From assembly GCA_045590535.1 (NCBI GenBank), contig JAZNRE010000025.1, forward strand, positions 1 through 62,248: a stretch of DNA of 62,248 nucleotides, in the 5' to 3' direction. This document shows positions 49,003 to 57,776 of the stretch, piece by piece. The translations under genes were made by a program, and so were the position numbers. This DNA is from UMGS755 sp045590535 (GTDB lineage Bacteria > Bacillota > Clostridia > UBA1381 > UBA9506). The notes under the pieces are model-generated. The model was not told the DNA's origin and did no database searches. It saw only the letters and a list, made by a program, of their open reading frames with translations. The stretch's first letter is position 1. Every line of letters begins with the position of its first letter.

Positions 49003-49464
49003 ATGAAAGGACTTAAGAAAGTAAAAAAAGAAATAATTCTGTTTGTGCTGACGATTTTGTGGATATTCATGGCCACGCATATGGGTGCAGACAATCTGTT
49101 TGAATACATTGTGGCAAAAATTTGCGAATTGATGGGAAAAGGATTTTTGCTCTGGCTGCTCTCGGGATGGTTTTTATGCAAAAGCAAAAACCCAGTGGCG
49201 GGAACGGTGCTTGTTATAATGCTGGGACTGGCTTTAACATGGATCCCGCAATATGTGGAGATCGTTATATGGACTGTTTCCGATAACAGCCTGCCCTGGA
49301 AAGACAAGATGGAAATTGCGCACTCTATTTTTATAAACAAGGCTTTTGGAGACTATGTATGGCGCAGTCTTTTTTGGCCTCTTTATTATGTAGCCATATA
49401 TCACATTCGTCGCTTTTTTATTCAAAAAGAGGAGGTCACAGCGGATGACAGCTCAAATCGGTGA
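49003..49464 (+). CDS. Integral membrane protein of unknown function
   Basis: The 153-residue protein has about four hydrophobic segments (about 10-28, 44-58, 64-86, 120-136) and a charged end. The TWIPQYVEIVIWTVSDN loop is Trp-rich. No family recognised. AAAGGGGG precedes the ATG. It overlaps the next gene by 20 bp, so the two are translationally linked. Confidence 0.75.
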   Translation: MKGLKKVKKEIILFVLTILWIFMATHMGADNLFEYIVAKICELMGKGFLLWLLSGWFLCKSKNPVAGTVLVIMLGLALTWIPQYVEIVIWTVSDNSLPWKDKMEIAHSIFINKAFGDYVWRSLFWPLYYVAIYHIRRFFIQKEEVTADDSSNR

Positions 49465-50056
49465 CCGGTACACCTTTCAAGACAAAACCTATACCATTGT
49501 GTGTATGAGCAATATACTTGAATTTGAACCGATTGAATATGGTCTTGCCCCTACACCTGCCACAACGGCCTGTTGGCGAGGATATTGGTGCCACTATCAT
49601 ATTAAAGACGAAGGCATTTTTTTAAATCGGTTATATGTTTATTGTAACGACGAACAGTATCCGGAAATCAACGGCAAAGGCATTGTCCGGGATGAAAGCG
49701 GAAAGCCCGTGGAATATATGGGCTTTAGGGTTTATCAAGACCTTGACATGAAAATGTCACACACCGGCAAAATCCTGGCAGGAGACGGCTTTGTTGATGA
49801 TTACTACAGGTACATGGGATATCAGGCATATTACGCCTATGAGGAATTGAAAGAATTTGTTTTTGAACAAGGCAATTTGGTTGCGGTACAGGATCATAGC
49901 CCATTGGCTGCCCGGGCAAGAGACTACATTGAAGAACAAGTCGAAAACAATCAAGCACAAACCAGCTGGTTATTAAGAGGCAGCGGGGGTTATGGACAGC
50001 AATTTGCAGAAAAGCAGTTGACGCAAGAGGAATTGCAAACCTATTGGTGGCTATAA
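49445..50056 (+). CDS. Hypothetical soluble protein
   Basis: The 203-residue protein is rich in Tyr, Trp and Gln, without signal or membrane segments. It begins MTAQIGDRYTFQDKTYTIV and has repeated Y-Y patterns around residues 115-135. No family recognised. AGAGGAGG precedes its ATG inside the end of the membrane-protein gene. Confidence 0.75.
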   Translation: MTAQIGDRYTFQDKTYTIVCMSNILEFEPIEYGLAPTPATTACWRGYWCHYHIKDEGIFLNRLYVYCNDEQYPEINGKGIVRDESGKPVEYMGFRVYQDLDMKMSHTGKILAGDGFVDDYYRYMGYQAYYAYEELKEFVFEQGNLVAVQDHSPLAARARDYIEEQVENNQAQTSWLLRGSGGYGQQFAEKQLTQEELQTYWWL

Positions 50057-50095
50057 AGAGTTTTGCTAATGGTGAATGGGCAAGGAGGAGAGTCA

Positions 50096-50836
50096 GTGAG
50101 TTTACAAAAGTTTGCGGAAATGATACAGGCGTGTAACAGCATCGTTTTCTTTGGTGGCGCCGGCGTTTCCACCGAAAGCGGCATAAAGGATTATAGAAGC
50201 AAAGATGGTCTTTACAACACGGTTAAAAGTTATGGTGTGTCGCCGGAAGAAATTTTAAGCCGCACCTTCTTTGAGAAAAACCCACAGGTGTTTTACGATT
50301 TTTATCGTCATTATTTTATTGCAGAAGCCGAGCCAAACCATGCGCACAAAGCCCTGGCAGAACTGGAAAAAAGGGGCAAGCTAAAGGCGGTTATAACCCA
50401 GAATATCGATGGCTTACATCAAAAGGCCGGCAGCAAAAATGTGTTGGAATTACACGGCAGAGCAAATGAATATAAATGTCGCTTTTGCGGGAAAAAACAA
50501 GATGGCCATGTCATAAAAAACCTCATTAAAGAAGGACAAGTCCCCCGGTGCAGCGGGTGTCATACGGTGGTAAAACCAAAAGTTGTGCTCTATGAAGAAA
50601 TGCTGGATAATGCCGTTGTTCAGAGGTCAATTGATGCCATCTCCCGGGCAGACATGCTGATTGTGGGCGGCACCTCTTTGGTGGTGCAGCCGGCGGCCTC
50701 CTTTGTGGGTTATTTTAAAGGGAAGAACCTGGTGATGGTTAATAAAAGCGAGACCGATTTTGACAGTTGTGCCAATTTGGTTATCCGGGGAAAAATTGGA
50801 GAAGTTTTTGAACAGGTCATGAATATGCTGCAGTGA
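50096..50836 (+). CDS. Sir2-family NAD-dependent protein deacylase
   Basis: The 246-residue sirtuin has all hallmarks: GGAGVSTESGIKDYRSKDG (NAD loop), ITQNIDGLHQKAGSKNV, catalytic His in LELHGR, a CxxC...CxxC zinc site (CRFCG and CSGC), VVKPKVVLYEEML, and VGGTSLVVQPA. Length is that of CobB/SrtN enzymes. GTG 50096 is chosen: GGAGG is 7 nt upstream and the ATG at 50063 has no site. In a conflict-like island an NAD-consuming role is possible, but the zinc site and sequence look like a normal deacylase. Confidence 0.93.
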   Translation: MSLQKFAEMIQACNSIVFFGGAGVSTESGIKDYRSKDGLYNTVKSYGVSPEEILSRTFFEKNPQVFYDFYRHYFIAEAEPNHAHKALAELEKRGKLKAVITQNIDGLHQKAGSKNVLELHGRANEYKCRFCGKKQDGHVIKNLIKEGQVPRCSGCHTVVKPKVVLYEEMLDNAVVQRSIDAISRADMLIVGGTSLVVQPAASFVGYFKGKNLVMVNKSETDFDSCANLVIRGKIGEVFEQVMNMLQ

Positions 50837-50942
50837 AAAAGAGGATACAATCTTTCAAAAAAAGACAAAAAGAATGAATTTTTCATGCGATAAATCGGCA
50901 CTCCTCTGCATTGTATATATACAAATGCAAGGGGGTGTTTTT

Positions 50943-51575
50943 ATGTCAGCGGTTTTAAAGAATGTAAAAACAGATGACATTATGACCATGGTAGGGCATG
51001 CTATGTTTCATAAGCTGCCCAAGGAAGATAACAAAAAGGAATGTCAGTGTCTGCTGGTGGGAAAAGAAACCGTATTGGCCAAATTTGACCCATTTAAGCG
51101 ATATTCAGAAGGCTTGTTATCGGTTGATTTTACCTATGAGTTTCAATATACTTTTGACTTTGGCACCCAAACCGCCACCGTTGTTGATTTTGCCATATCT
51201 TCGCCGGAACAACCGGCAAGGGCCCCACAGTCAAATGAACCTTATGACAAAGAATCGGTCAAAAAGCTGGTTGAGAATGGAAAAAAGTTTGGTGATTTAT
51301 GCCATGAGTGCCAAAAGACATTCAAAGGCACCGTTCTTCATTTTGCTGCCCAGGGCATAGTGGACGAGCCTGCAGAAAAGATAGAGGAAAAACGGGTTTT
51401 TACACTATTGACCGGGGAAGAAATTCCGCTTCGTTGTGTTATCTGTGAAAAATATTTGTTGACAAACAATCCGGAACTGGTTAAGAAAGGGAATGCCATC
51501 CGTGTGAAAGGATTTTGGTCCGACAACATTCTGTATGTCAATGAAATCTTTTCAACGGATGAGGAAATTTTTTAA
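50943..51575 (+). CDS. Hypothetical protein with Cys pairs
   Basis: The 210-residue protein is soluble, with LCHECQKTF and RCVICEKYL giving two CxxC pairs about 70 residues apart that could bind zinc. The C-terminal part (VRVKGFWSDN-like) is beta-rich. ATG 50943 follows AAGGGGGTG; the longer frame to 50874 has no site. No family recognised. Confidence 0.75.
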   Translation: MSAVLKNVKTDDIMTMVGHAMFHKLPKEDNKKECQCLLVGKETVLAKFDPFKRYSEGLLSVDFTYEFQYTFDFGTQTATVVDFAISSPEQPARAPQSNEPYDKESVKKLVENGKKFGDLCHECQKTFKGTVLHFAAQGIVDEPAEKIEEKRVFTLLTGEEIPLRCVICEKYLLTNNPELVKKGNAIRVKGFWSDNILYVNEIFSTDEEIF

Positions 51576-51598
51576 AAATGTAATTTTGGAGGTTTATC

Positions 51599-52978
51599 AT
51601 GGAAGAGAAAAGGGATTTATGGGATGTTTTGTTTGCACCGATTTGCATTGTGAGCGCATTTATTTTCTATCTTTTGCGCTATGTTGGTTCTTTAGAAAGC
51701 ATGCTGGAGATTGTATACAGTTACATATCCTTAGCTACTGTTTTGGGTGTTTGGGTTAGCTTTGCCTATTCCTATGCCAAAAAGAAGGTCGTAAGCACGG
51801 TGTTTAACCCTTTGCATCATTTCATAGCAATCGTGTTAGTCTCTTTGTTGGTTACCCTACTGCTGCTGTTTTTGGATTGTTGCTTCATTGTCATTGGCTC
51901 ATCCCTTGGCAACATTGTTGACATGATACAAAAGGCCCCGGTCTATTTTATAAAAAGTTTCGCTATACCTGTGGTGCTTTTAAAACTGGGATTTTGGTTT
52001 TTGTATTGCTGTTTCATCTGCTATCTTGTGCATGTGGGCGAGAAAAACAACTGGATTCAAAAGGTGGCAAGGTGTTTCGGGATTGTTTTCAGTGAGGATA
52101 TTGCACAAATTCAGAAAAATGCACTTGTTATGCCCTGGGCATACGGAGCTAGCAAAGCCAAGCTATATTTTGCCGTTAACGGCAAAGGCATGCTGCTTAC
52201 CGAAGAGGAATTTGCAGCTTTAAAAGAATATACCCAATCCACGATACAAAAGGAGCCGGATAAGGAAGAATATCTTCAGTTTATGGAGCTTCTTGACAAT
52301 GCAATAGACCTTTCTTCCGAAGATGGCAAAACCTTTACCTTTGACAGTGTACATTTAGAAAAATTCAAATGGGAGCATTATGAGGTGCAGGAGGAAAGCG
52401 GTTGGTGCGAACTGCTGCCGATTCATTTGGCCGAGCCGGATGAAACCAAGAAAAAGGAAAAGCCCCTCTGGCGCAAACTTTTTTCTCTTTCGTTTTTAGT
52501 CCCTCTGCTTCTGTTTTCTATGCTTACATATAAATTGATTGCGATTTGTCAGATGGGATATGTTTCTTTGTATGGCGATTTATTCTCCGGTTTAAAATAT
52601 GTTTCCTATGTTTCACTTATGGTTTTGGTTGCCTGTGTATGCAATTGGTTTATCGTAAAAAAAGATAGTTCAAAAACCAAAAAAATTCTCACTTGTGCAC
52701 TCTCTGCCCTGATGCTTCTCATTTTAATTATTCTGCTGAATAATGTATATCACTTTTTGGAGTTTGGCTATCGGTTCAACTGGCCCAAAGGTGTAAGCTA
52801 TTGGATGTTTGTAAGGGATGACATTGTATATCACCACAGTGTAGGCGTGCTGCGGTTTCCGGCGGTTGTCCTGTTATATTTAGGCATTTATTTTTTTCAA
52901 TACCGTCAAATTGCAAAAAAATGGGGTGGCATTTTAAAAGAGGCGCTGCTTGAAAGCTTAACCTCTGACAAAGAGTGA
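51599..52978 (+). CDS. Large membrane protein with cytoplasmic domain
   Basis: The 459-residue protein has several N-terminal membrane segments (about 10-150). A soluble domain (about 170-300, VMPWAYGASKAKLYFAVNGK) follows, then a second membrane part with about four segments (300-440). No family recognised. The symmetric layout suggests a sensor or channel. GGAGGT stands before the ATG, which begins 23 bp after the preceding gene. Confidence 0.72.
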   Translation: MEEKRDLWDVLFAPICIVSAFIFYLLRYVGSLESMLEIVYSYISLATVLGVWVSFAYSYAKKKVVSTVFNPLHHFIAIVLVSLLVTLLLLFLDCCFIVIGSSLGNIVDMIQKAPVYFIKSFAIPVVLLKLGFWFLYCCFICYLVHVGEKNNWIQKVARCFGIVFSEDIAQIQKNALVMPWAYGASKAKLYFAVNGKGMLLTEEEFAALKEYTQSTIQKEPDKEEYLQFMELLDNAIDLSSEDGKTFTFDSVHLEKFKWEHYEVQEESGWCELLPIHLAEPDETKKKEKPLWRKLFSLSFLVPLLLFSMLTYKLIAICQMGYVSLYGDLFSGLKYVSYVSLMVLVACVCNWFIVKKDSSKTKKILTCALSALMLLILIILLNNVYHFLEFGYRFNWPKGVSYWMFVRDDIVYHHSVGVLRFPAVVLLYLGIYFFQYRQIAKKWGGILKEALLESLTSDKE

Positions 52979-53061
52979 GCAAGCCATATTTACCATTTAT
53001 TATGATGAGGAACGATGTGTTGATCATGCGAAGTTTTCTGTTTCAATCCTTGCAGACGGTT

Positions 53062-53092
53062 AAAAAAGCCTTTATCAACTTCTGATAAAGGC
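53062..53092 (-). terminator. Hairpin with minus-strand T-run
   Basis: GCCTTTATCA pairs with TGATAAAGGC over a 5-nt loop. TTTTTTA follows on the minus strand only. No minus-strand gene is seen here, so its role is unclear; it may be a processing stem in the plus-strand message. Confidence 0.5.
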
Positions 53093-53155
53093 AGAAAAAT
53101 CAAATGCCAGCAATGGAACAGGACAAGTGACATCCAAATCGGGAGGCGAAACCTT

Positions 53156-54328
53156 ATGCTACATAAAATGAAGCTTTATGATGCGTCTTATGAACTGATT
53201 AAAAAAGGGATAAAGACCATGGAATTGCGGCTTAACGATGACAAGAGAAAAAAGATTAAGGTGGGAGACACTCTTTTGTTCATTAACACAAAAACAGAAA
53301 AATGGTTGGCTGTAAAAGTGAAAAGACTCTATTTTTACCCCACCTTTAAGTCATTGTTTGAACATGTGAGAAACAAAAAGACCATGGGTTTTCTCAATGA
53401 AGCCAAAAGCATTGACGAAATGGTTTTGAGCATGCGGAAATATTACAGCGAGGCAATGGAAAAGGAATACGGTGTGGTTGGCATCGAGATGGAATCGCCA
53501 AAGGTGGAGATGGACTTTCCCGTTCAATGTGACGAAGCCGTACTTAAGCATGTGTTTGTTGCTGCCTTTTATGATGGCAAGTTGGTTTTTTGCAGACACC
53601 AAGAACAAGAGACCTTTGATTTGCCTGGTGGGCCCATAGACCCTGAGGAAACCCCTCTTTTTGCGGCAAAAAGAGAGCTGTTTGAAAAAACCAACATCAC
53701 GGATATTCGGTCCGTTGTGCCGATAGCTGCGTATCATGCCCAGGATTTAAACAAGGAATCAAACGGTGCATATGGCATGCTGTATGCAGCAGAAGTTGAA
53801 AAAATGCCACAGACAATACCTGGTTTTGAAGAGAGTAAAACGGTGCTATATGACATTGCTCCGAAAGAAGAGGGTTTTTCTTTGCAGAATCCGCCCCTCC
53901 CTGAAAAGCTTACACACTTTGAAATTGATACCGTTCTTCTATATTACATTCAACGAATGCTGGCAAATGATGATATAGACTTTTATGAAGAAGAAATGGA
54001 TTATTACATGCGGCTGAAATATTATGAAGAAGCGATTTGCGTGGATTATAATCACTTTGATGCCGATGCTTATTTGCACTATGTCATGATGCGAAGAGAT
54101 TGCGAGGACTCTTGCTCAGCGTTAGAGAAGGTGGTGGCAACTGAAGAGAATTATCAAGAGATTCGGAATGCTCTGCTATGGGACTGTGATTCCTTTGAGT
54201 TTTTCCGGCTGCTTGTTCAAAAGTTCGGAGCAGAAAAAGTTTGGAACGATACAGAATTGATGGAAAAAATGTACAGTTCGTTTTATAAAGAAGATGTGGA
54301 GGCAACCTTGGGAATCGAAACAGCCTAA
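53156..54328 (+). CDS. ASCH - Nudix fusion protein
   Basis: Residues about 1-115 are an ASCH domain (LYDASYELIKKGIKTMELRL, KIKVGDTLLF, ending VVGIEME). Residues about 125-265 are a Nudix domain with the box GGPIDPEETPLFAAKREL then FEKTNI. The second Glu of the EE pair is Lys and the Gly is Asn, so metal binding may be weakened. The C-terminal about 115 residues are helical and unknown. GGGAGG lies 9 nt before the ATG. With the phosphoesterase-ASCH protein it forms a pair of ASCH-linked nucleotide hydrolases. Confidence 0.82.
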   Translation: MLHKMKLYDASYELIKKGIKTMELRLNDDKRKKIKVGDTLLFINTKTEKWLAVKVKRLYFYPTFKSLFEHVRNKKTMGFLNEAKSIDEMVLSMRKYYSEAMEKEYGVVGIEMESPKVEMDFPVQCDEAVLKHVFVAAFYDGKLVFCRHQEQETFDLPGGPIDPEETPLFAAKRELFEKTNITDIRSVVPIAAYHAQDLNKESNGAYGMLYAAEVEKMPQTIPGFEESKTVLYDIAPKEEGFSLQNPPLPEKLTHFEIDTVLLYYIQRMLANDDIDFYEEEMDYYMRLKYYEEAICVDYNHFDADAYLHYVMMRRDCEDSCSALEKVVATEENYQEIRNALLWDCDSFEFFRLLVQKFGAEKVWNDTELMEKMYSSFYKEDVEATLGIETA

Positions 54329-54350
54329 ATTTTCTATAGAAAGGGCGAGG

Positions 54351-54467
54351 ATGAAGCCCGAGGTTGTTACATTTTCTAAAAAGATAGACAGCTGCATACG
54401 CTTGTTTTTTGAAAAACTCCCGACAGAAAACATTTATAATGCAATAAAAAAAGTGTATAAAAAATAA
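54351..54467 (+). CDS. Possible 38-residue basic peptide
   Basis: A small frame starting MKPEVVTFSKKIDSC and ending NAIKKVYKK follows AAAGGGCGAGG. It is Lys-rich and helical. The stop abuts the 5' arm of the next hairpin. It may be a leader peptide for the LRR gene or a chance frame. Confidence 0.4.
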   Translation: MKPEVVTFSKKIDSCIRLFFEKLPTENIYNAIKKVYKK

Positions 54468-54538
54468 CAGCTCCGTGCGATAATTTGCGTTTATATTTGA
54501 TTATATAAGCAAACGATGTTAACGGAGCTGAATTTTTT
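54468..54538 (+). promoter_or_regulatory. Hairpin hiding the ribosome binding site of the LRR gene
   Basis: CAGCTCCGT (54468-54476) pairs with ACGGAGCTG (54522-54530), with further partial pairing inside. The 3' arm contains the only Shine-Dalgarno-like GGAG before ATG 54539, followed by T6. The same element could act as a terminator with a long loop. Translation of the LRR gene probably depends on opening this stem. Confidence 0.55.
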
Positions 54539-55507
54539 ATGCCTGATAAAAATTCCGGTGGGCAGGAACAGAATCAAAACAATGCAAAATTTTATATAAG
54601 CGAAGACGGCGTGTTGAAAGGGGTTATAACGGACTTGCAGGCGGTACATGTCCCCGAGGGCGTAACCGCCATATCCCAAAAGGCTTTTTGTGGCGTTTGT
54701 GCCCAAAAGATATATCTTCCGGACACGGTAGAGCGTGTTGAAAGTGGAGCCTTTAAAGAAAGTGGGATTGCCTACATCCGACTATCCGCCAACATGTCGG
54801 CCATACCGGATGAGGCCTTTGCCGGTTGCGCAAACTTGAAGAAAATTGATAATGCAGACAACATTTGCAAAATTGGCAAAGGGGCTTTTCGTGACTGTGT
54901 TCAATTTGAATGGGCAGAAAATCAGGATTTTATCAAAAGCATTGGTCCGGAGGCATTTTCCGGATGTGAGTCCATTAAAATTCTTAAGGCCAAAGCTCTT
55001 TCTTATCTTGGGGAGCATGCTTTTGAAAACAGCGGCCTGGAACGAATTGATTTAACCGGAGTGTGTTTGACAGAGGTTGGTAAAGGCTGTTTTCAAGATT
55101 GCAAAAAACTGGCTTTTGCAAGACTGCCGGATTCGGTTGCAATCATTCATCACAAGGCCTTTTACCAATGTGAAAATCTTTGTGCCGTTTATTTCCCGCA
55201 AATGCTCAAAATCATTGAGTCCTACGCCTTTTATGGATGCTCTAACGAATTGACCGACCTGTTTTTTGGGGATGAGATACTGGAAATTCACCAAAAAGCC
55301 TTTGGCGAATGTAGTGCCTTGCGGGATGTTTTCTTAAGAGAGTATGTGCATTTAGAAGAAGGTGTGTTTTTTAAAACACAGGGCGAGAAGGTCAGGCTCA
55401 TTGCCGCACCATGGGGCTCTGTTAAAGCATATGCCGAAACCAATAAAGATGAGGTTATCTTTGTGGATTTAATGCAAGAGAACATCTTGACTGATAATGA
55501 AAGATAG
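54539..55507 (+). CDS. Leucine-rich repeat protein, BspA/LRR_5 type, cytoplasmic
   Basis: The 322-residue protein has about ten LRR_5 units of the type IPDEAFAGCANLKKI, IGPEAFSGCESIKIL, IHHKAFYQCENLCAV. Unlike most BspA proteins it has no signal peptide or wall anchor, so it should stay in the cytoplasm. A short Gln/Asn-rich N terminus precedes the repeats. It probably mediates binding. The start is fixed by position after the hairpin. Confidence 0.88.
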   Translation: MPDKNSGGQEQNQNNAKFYISEDGVLKGVITDLQAVHVPEGVTAISQKAFCGVCAQKIYLPDTVERVESGAFKESGIAYIRLSANMSAIPDEAFAGCANLKKIDNADNICKIGKGAFRDCVQFEWAENQDFIKSIGPEAFSGCESIKILKAKALSYLGEHAFENSGLERIDLTGVCLTEVGKGCFQDCKKLAFARLPDSVAIIHHKAFYQCENLCAVYFPQMLKIIESYAFYGCSNELTDLFFGDEILEIHQKAFGECSALRDVFLREYVHLEEGVFFKTQGEKVRLIAAPWGSVKAYAETNKDEVIFVDLMQENILTDNER

Positions 55508-55523
55508 AAATAGAGGTAAGCAA

Positions 55524-55685
55524 ATGGCAAAGCGATGCAATTTTGATACAGCGTCATAGGGTTTAGAGCAAGCAAAGCTTAATTTTAGCAACAAGCCGGA
55601 AGTGGCCATTCTGATTGCCAACACAAAAGCCATATTTAAAGTGGTGCATGAGATAGAGCATAATTTAATTGGAAAGGCAGAGTGA
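55524..55685 (+). pseudogene. Small gene interrupted by an in-frame TAG
   Basis: From ATG 55524 (AGAGG upstream) the frame reads MAKRCNFDTAS, then TAG at 55557-55559. It continues open for 41 codons (GLEQAKLNFSNKPEVAILIA ... HNLIGKAE) to a TGA at 55683, five bases before the next gene. The second part has normal amino-acid composition and ends at a natural operon junction, so it looks like a 53-codon gene with an amber mutation or a readthrough site. It has no good internal start. Confidence 0.5.
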
Positions 55686-55689
55686 CAGT

Positions 55690-56190
55690 ATGGGACAATA
55701 TGAATTGGGAGCATTTCGAAAAATAGAAGTGCCCCTTTCCTATGAAAAAATGGAAGAGATTAAAAACCATGTTTTAGAACACAGGCATATTTTATATGTG
55801 GTTCATTTTGATGAAAGCGGCCAACGGGTCAAAAGCATTCGCGGATATATGCGTGCAACAGAGACAGAAAGCTGGTACCGAATTTTTGTTGGCGAGGGGC
55901 ATGCATTGGCGGACTATATGTGTTTTTTCTATATGGTCCCGGATTATAATTATGAAAAAAAGATGGTAGAGCCTTATGATATGCGTAATAATGTTCTATT
56001 CCTTCATGAAGCAATCGATAATGTGACAGAGAATTTGAAAAACTTAAAAGCAGAGCCCACAGTGGTGAAAGCCTATTTATCGGAAGGCCCCGGCGACATA
56101 GCCAATTTCGGTGGCCCTTTAGAATGCTCATTGTGCGAAAGGCTGATGGATTCAAACAGTTGGCACAAACCGTCTTTAAAAAAGGAGTGA
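55690..56190 (+). CDS. Hypothetical soluble protein
   Basis: The 166-residue protein starts MGQYELGAFRKIEVPLSYEKM and has no membrane segment. CSLCERLMD near the C terminus holds a CxxC pair. The start at 55690 is after GGAAAGG; the frame back to 55669 overlaps the preceding frame. No family recognised. It runs into the start of the lipoprotein gene. Confidence 0.7.
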   Translation: MGQYELGAFRKIEVPLSYEKMEEIKNHVLEHRHILYVVHFDESGQRVKSIRGYMRATETESWYRIFVGEGHALADYMCFFYMVPDYNYEKKMVEPYDMRNNVLFLHEAIDNVTENLKNLKAEPTVVKAYLSEGPGDIANFGGPLECSLCERLMDSNSWHKPSLKKE

Positions 56191-56195
56191 TGACC

Positions 56196-56864
56196 GTGAA
56201 GAAAATGTGCTTCATTACATCTGCTTTAATTTTTTTCACTATGCTTGCGGGGTGCTCCGGTGAGCGAACAACCGATGTGGTGGAAAATACGCCGGCACAG
56301 GCAACCGAGGCGTCATATCCCATGGATGCCTACGGATGTGTGGAGGTTGCCTATGCAACAGAGATTTTAAAGAAAAAAAGCGCAGACGAAGCGCTTGTAG
56401 AAATAGAGTCTGACCTTATCGACTATTATTTTTTAGAAGAAGAAAAGGGCATGGCCATTGTTGACATGCACGGCATTGGCATGCAAAAGGTTGTTTTGCA
56501 AGTGTATTCGACTCAAAATGCAGGCAAAACCTGGGAGCTGGTAGAGAAGAATTTTCCTCTTTTAGTAGGCGATGTGGACTGCATCTTTGTAAAGGATAAG
56601 CTTTTAATTGCCAACTATGCCGCTGCAGCCGAAAAAATCAGTCTTTTCTTTGTGCATCCCGACGGCAAAAAAACATATATGCAGGACGAATTTTTTGCCA
56701 AACACCAATTTGATCATTTCCGGCTGCAAACAAGGCTGTCTTATCATCAGGAAGAAGACACAATTGTATGCACATGGTTTGAAGATTATGATTTTGACAA
56801 GGTTATCTACACAACGGTTTATGATGGAAATATGAATTTAATCAGTCAGACGAAAGGAGAGTGA
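56196..56864 (+). CDS. Lipoprotein of unknown function
   Basis: The 222-residue protein begins with a type II signal (KKMCFITSALIFFTMLAGC), lipobox LAGC, followed by a Thr/Glu/Pro-rich linker and a beta-rich domain (VLQVYSTQNAGKTWELVEKN) that recalls BNR/photosystem-II-stability-like repeats. GTG 56196 has GGAG eight nt upstream; ATG 56190 is too close. It would be anchored on the outer face of the membrane. Confidence 0.78.
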   Translation: MKKMCFITSALIFFTMLAGCSGERTTDVVENTPAQATEASYPMDAYGCVEVAYATEILKKKSADEALVEIESDLIDYYFLEEEKGMAIVDMHGIGMQKVVLQVYSTQNAGKTWELVEKNFPLLVGDVDCIFVKDKLLIANYAAAAEKISLFFVHPDGKKTYMQDEFFAKHQFDHFRLQTRLSYHQEEDTIVCTWFEDYDFDKVIYTTVYDGNMNLISQTKGE

Positions 56865-56870
56865 CAAAGG

Positions 56871-57122
56871 ATGAACACCTTAACAGGATATGATGTGGAA
56901 AAACTTTTCACATCCATACGGGAAAAACTGGATGAAGTGCATGCACGGTGGACAGAAAACAAGAAAGTGGATAAGCAAGTTTTGGACCTAAACTTTTTAA
57001 CTCTTGACTTAACCGAAGCACTTGAAGTGGATTTAGAGAAAGAAATGCAGAAAGCGCATGAAATTTTGGAGTATGTACACACAAGAATGCTTGAAGACCT
57101 TGAGGCTGGTAAGACAGAATAA
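56871..57122 (+). CDS. Small helical protein
   Basis: The 83-residue protein is acidic and all-helical with heptads (VEKLFTSIREKLDEVHARW; LEKEMQKAHEILEYVHTRM). No family recognised. AAGGAGAGTGACAAAGG precedes the ATG. It begins 7 bp after the lipoprotein gene. Confidence 0.72.
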   Translation: MNTLTGYDVEKLFTSIREKLDEVHARWTENKKVDKQVLDLNFLTLDLTEALEVDLEKEMQKAHEILEYVHTRMLEDLEAGKTE

Positions 57123-57205
57123 AAAAGCGTGCATATCAAACAAAATACAGCGCAGGGCTCAATGGAACTGCGTAGGTAAAAATCTGTGTTTAAGGAGAGA
57201 AGACT

Positions 57206-57775
57206 ATGATATTGTTGTCTTCGTTTGGGCTGTGCTTTCCTCTCATTGCTGAAAAGGCAAAAGAACATATAAAGCCGGAAAACATGAAGGTGCTTTTAAT
57301 TCCCTTTGCCGGCTTTCATGACGGAAAAACGGCGGCTAGAGAAATTAACAAAGGCTTGTTGCCGTTTGGGTTTGATATTGATAATATTTACACCTTATAT
57401 GTTGAAGAACCGGACATATACAAAGATGTAAAGTTCGACCTTGTGTATGTTCCCGGTGGCAATCCGTTCAAATTGTTGTATGAAGCACAAAAGTGCGATT
57501 TGTATAGCTGGATATCCCGTTTGGTGCAAGAGGAAGGCTGCAGTTATTTCGGAATTTCAAGCGGTGCCGATTTTGCCTGTGAAAACATTGCCTATCTACA
57601 GCTTGTGGATGAATGTAATTATCAATTGAAAGATTACAACGGTTTGGGACTTATAAAAGAAAAGGTTCTCTGCCATGTTGACCAAAGAGACATGGCAACA
57701 TTGCAGTTGGTTAAACAATATGATGACAGAAAGACTATCTTTTTACGAAATGACGAACTCTATGTGATTCAGTAG
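57206..57775 (+). CDS. Peptidase E-like (S51) class I glutamine-amidotransferase-fold protein
   Basis: The 189-residue protein has VLLIPFAG, FDLVYVPGGNPFKLLYE and a nucleophile-elbow GISSGADFACENI (Ser in G-x-S-x-G, where peptidase E has G-x-S-A-G). These fit the S51 dipeptidase E/cyanophycinase group, which cleaves Asp-containing dipeptides. The remainder of the catalytic triad (His in VLCHVDQRD, Asp) is plausible. It is the last gene of the island operon and has a terminator directly behind it. Confidence 0.82.
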   Translation: MILLSSFGLCFPLIAEKAKEHIKPENMKVLLIPFAGFHDGKTAAREINKGLLPFGFDIDNIYTLYVEEPDIYKDVKFDLVYVPGGNPFKLLYEAQKCDLYSWISRLVQEEGCSYFGISSGADFACENIAYLQLVDECNYQLKDYNGLGLIKEKVLCHVDQRDMATLQLVKQYDDRKTIFLRNDELYVIQ

Positions 57776-57776
57776 A

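Noticed and set aside
50096..50836. Sirtuin as a defence NADase (ThsA/DSR type)
   Set aside because: It is a short, zinc-containing, CobB-like deacylase with standard motifs and no added sensor domain; a defence role would be guesswork.
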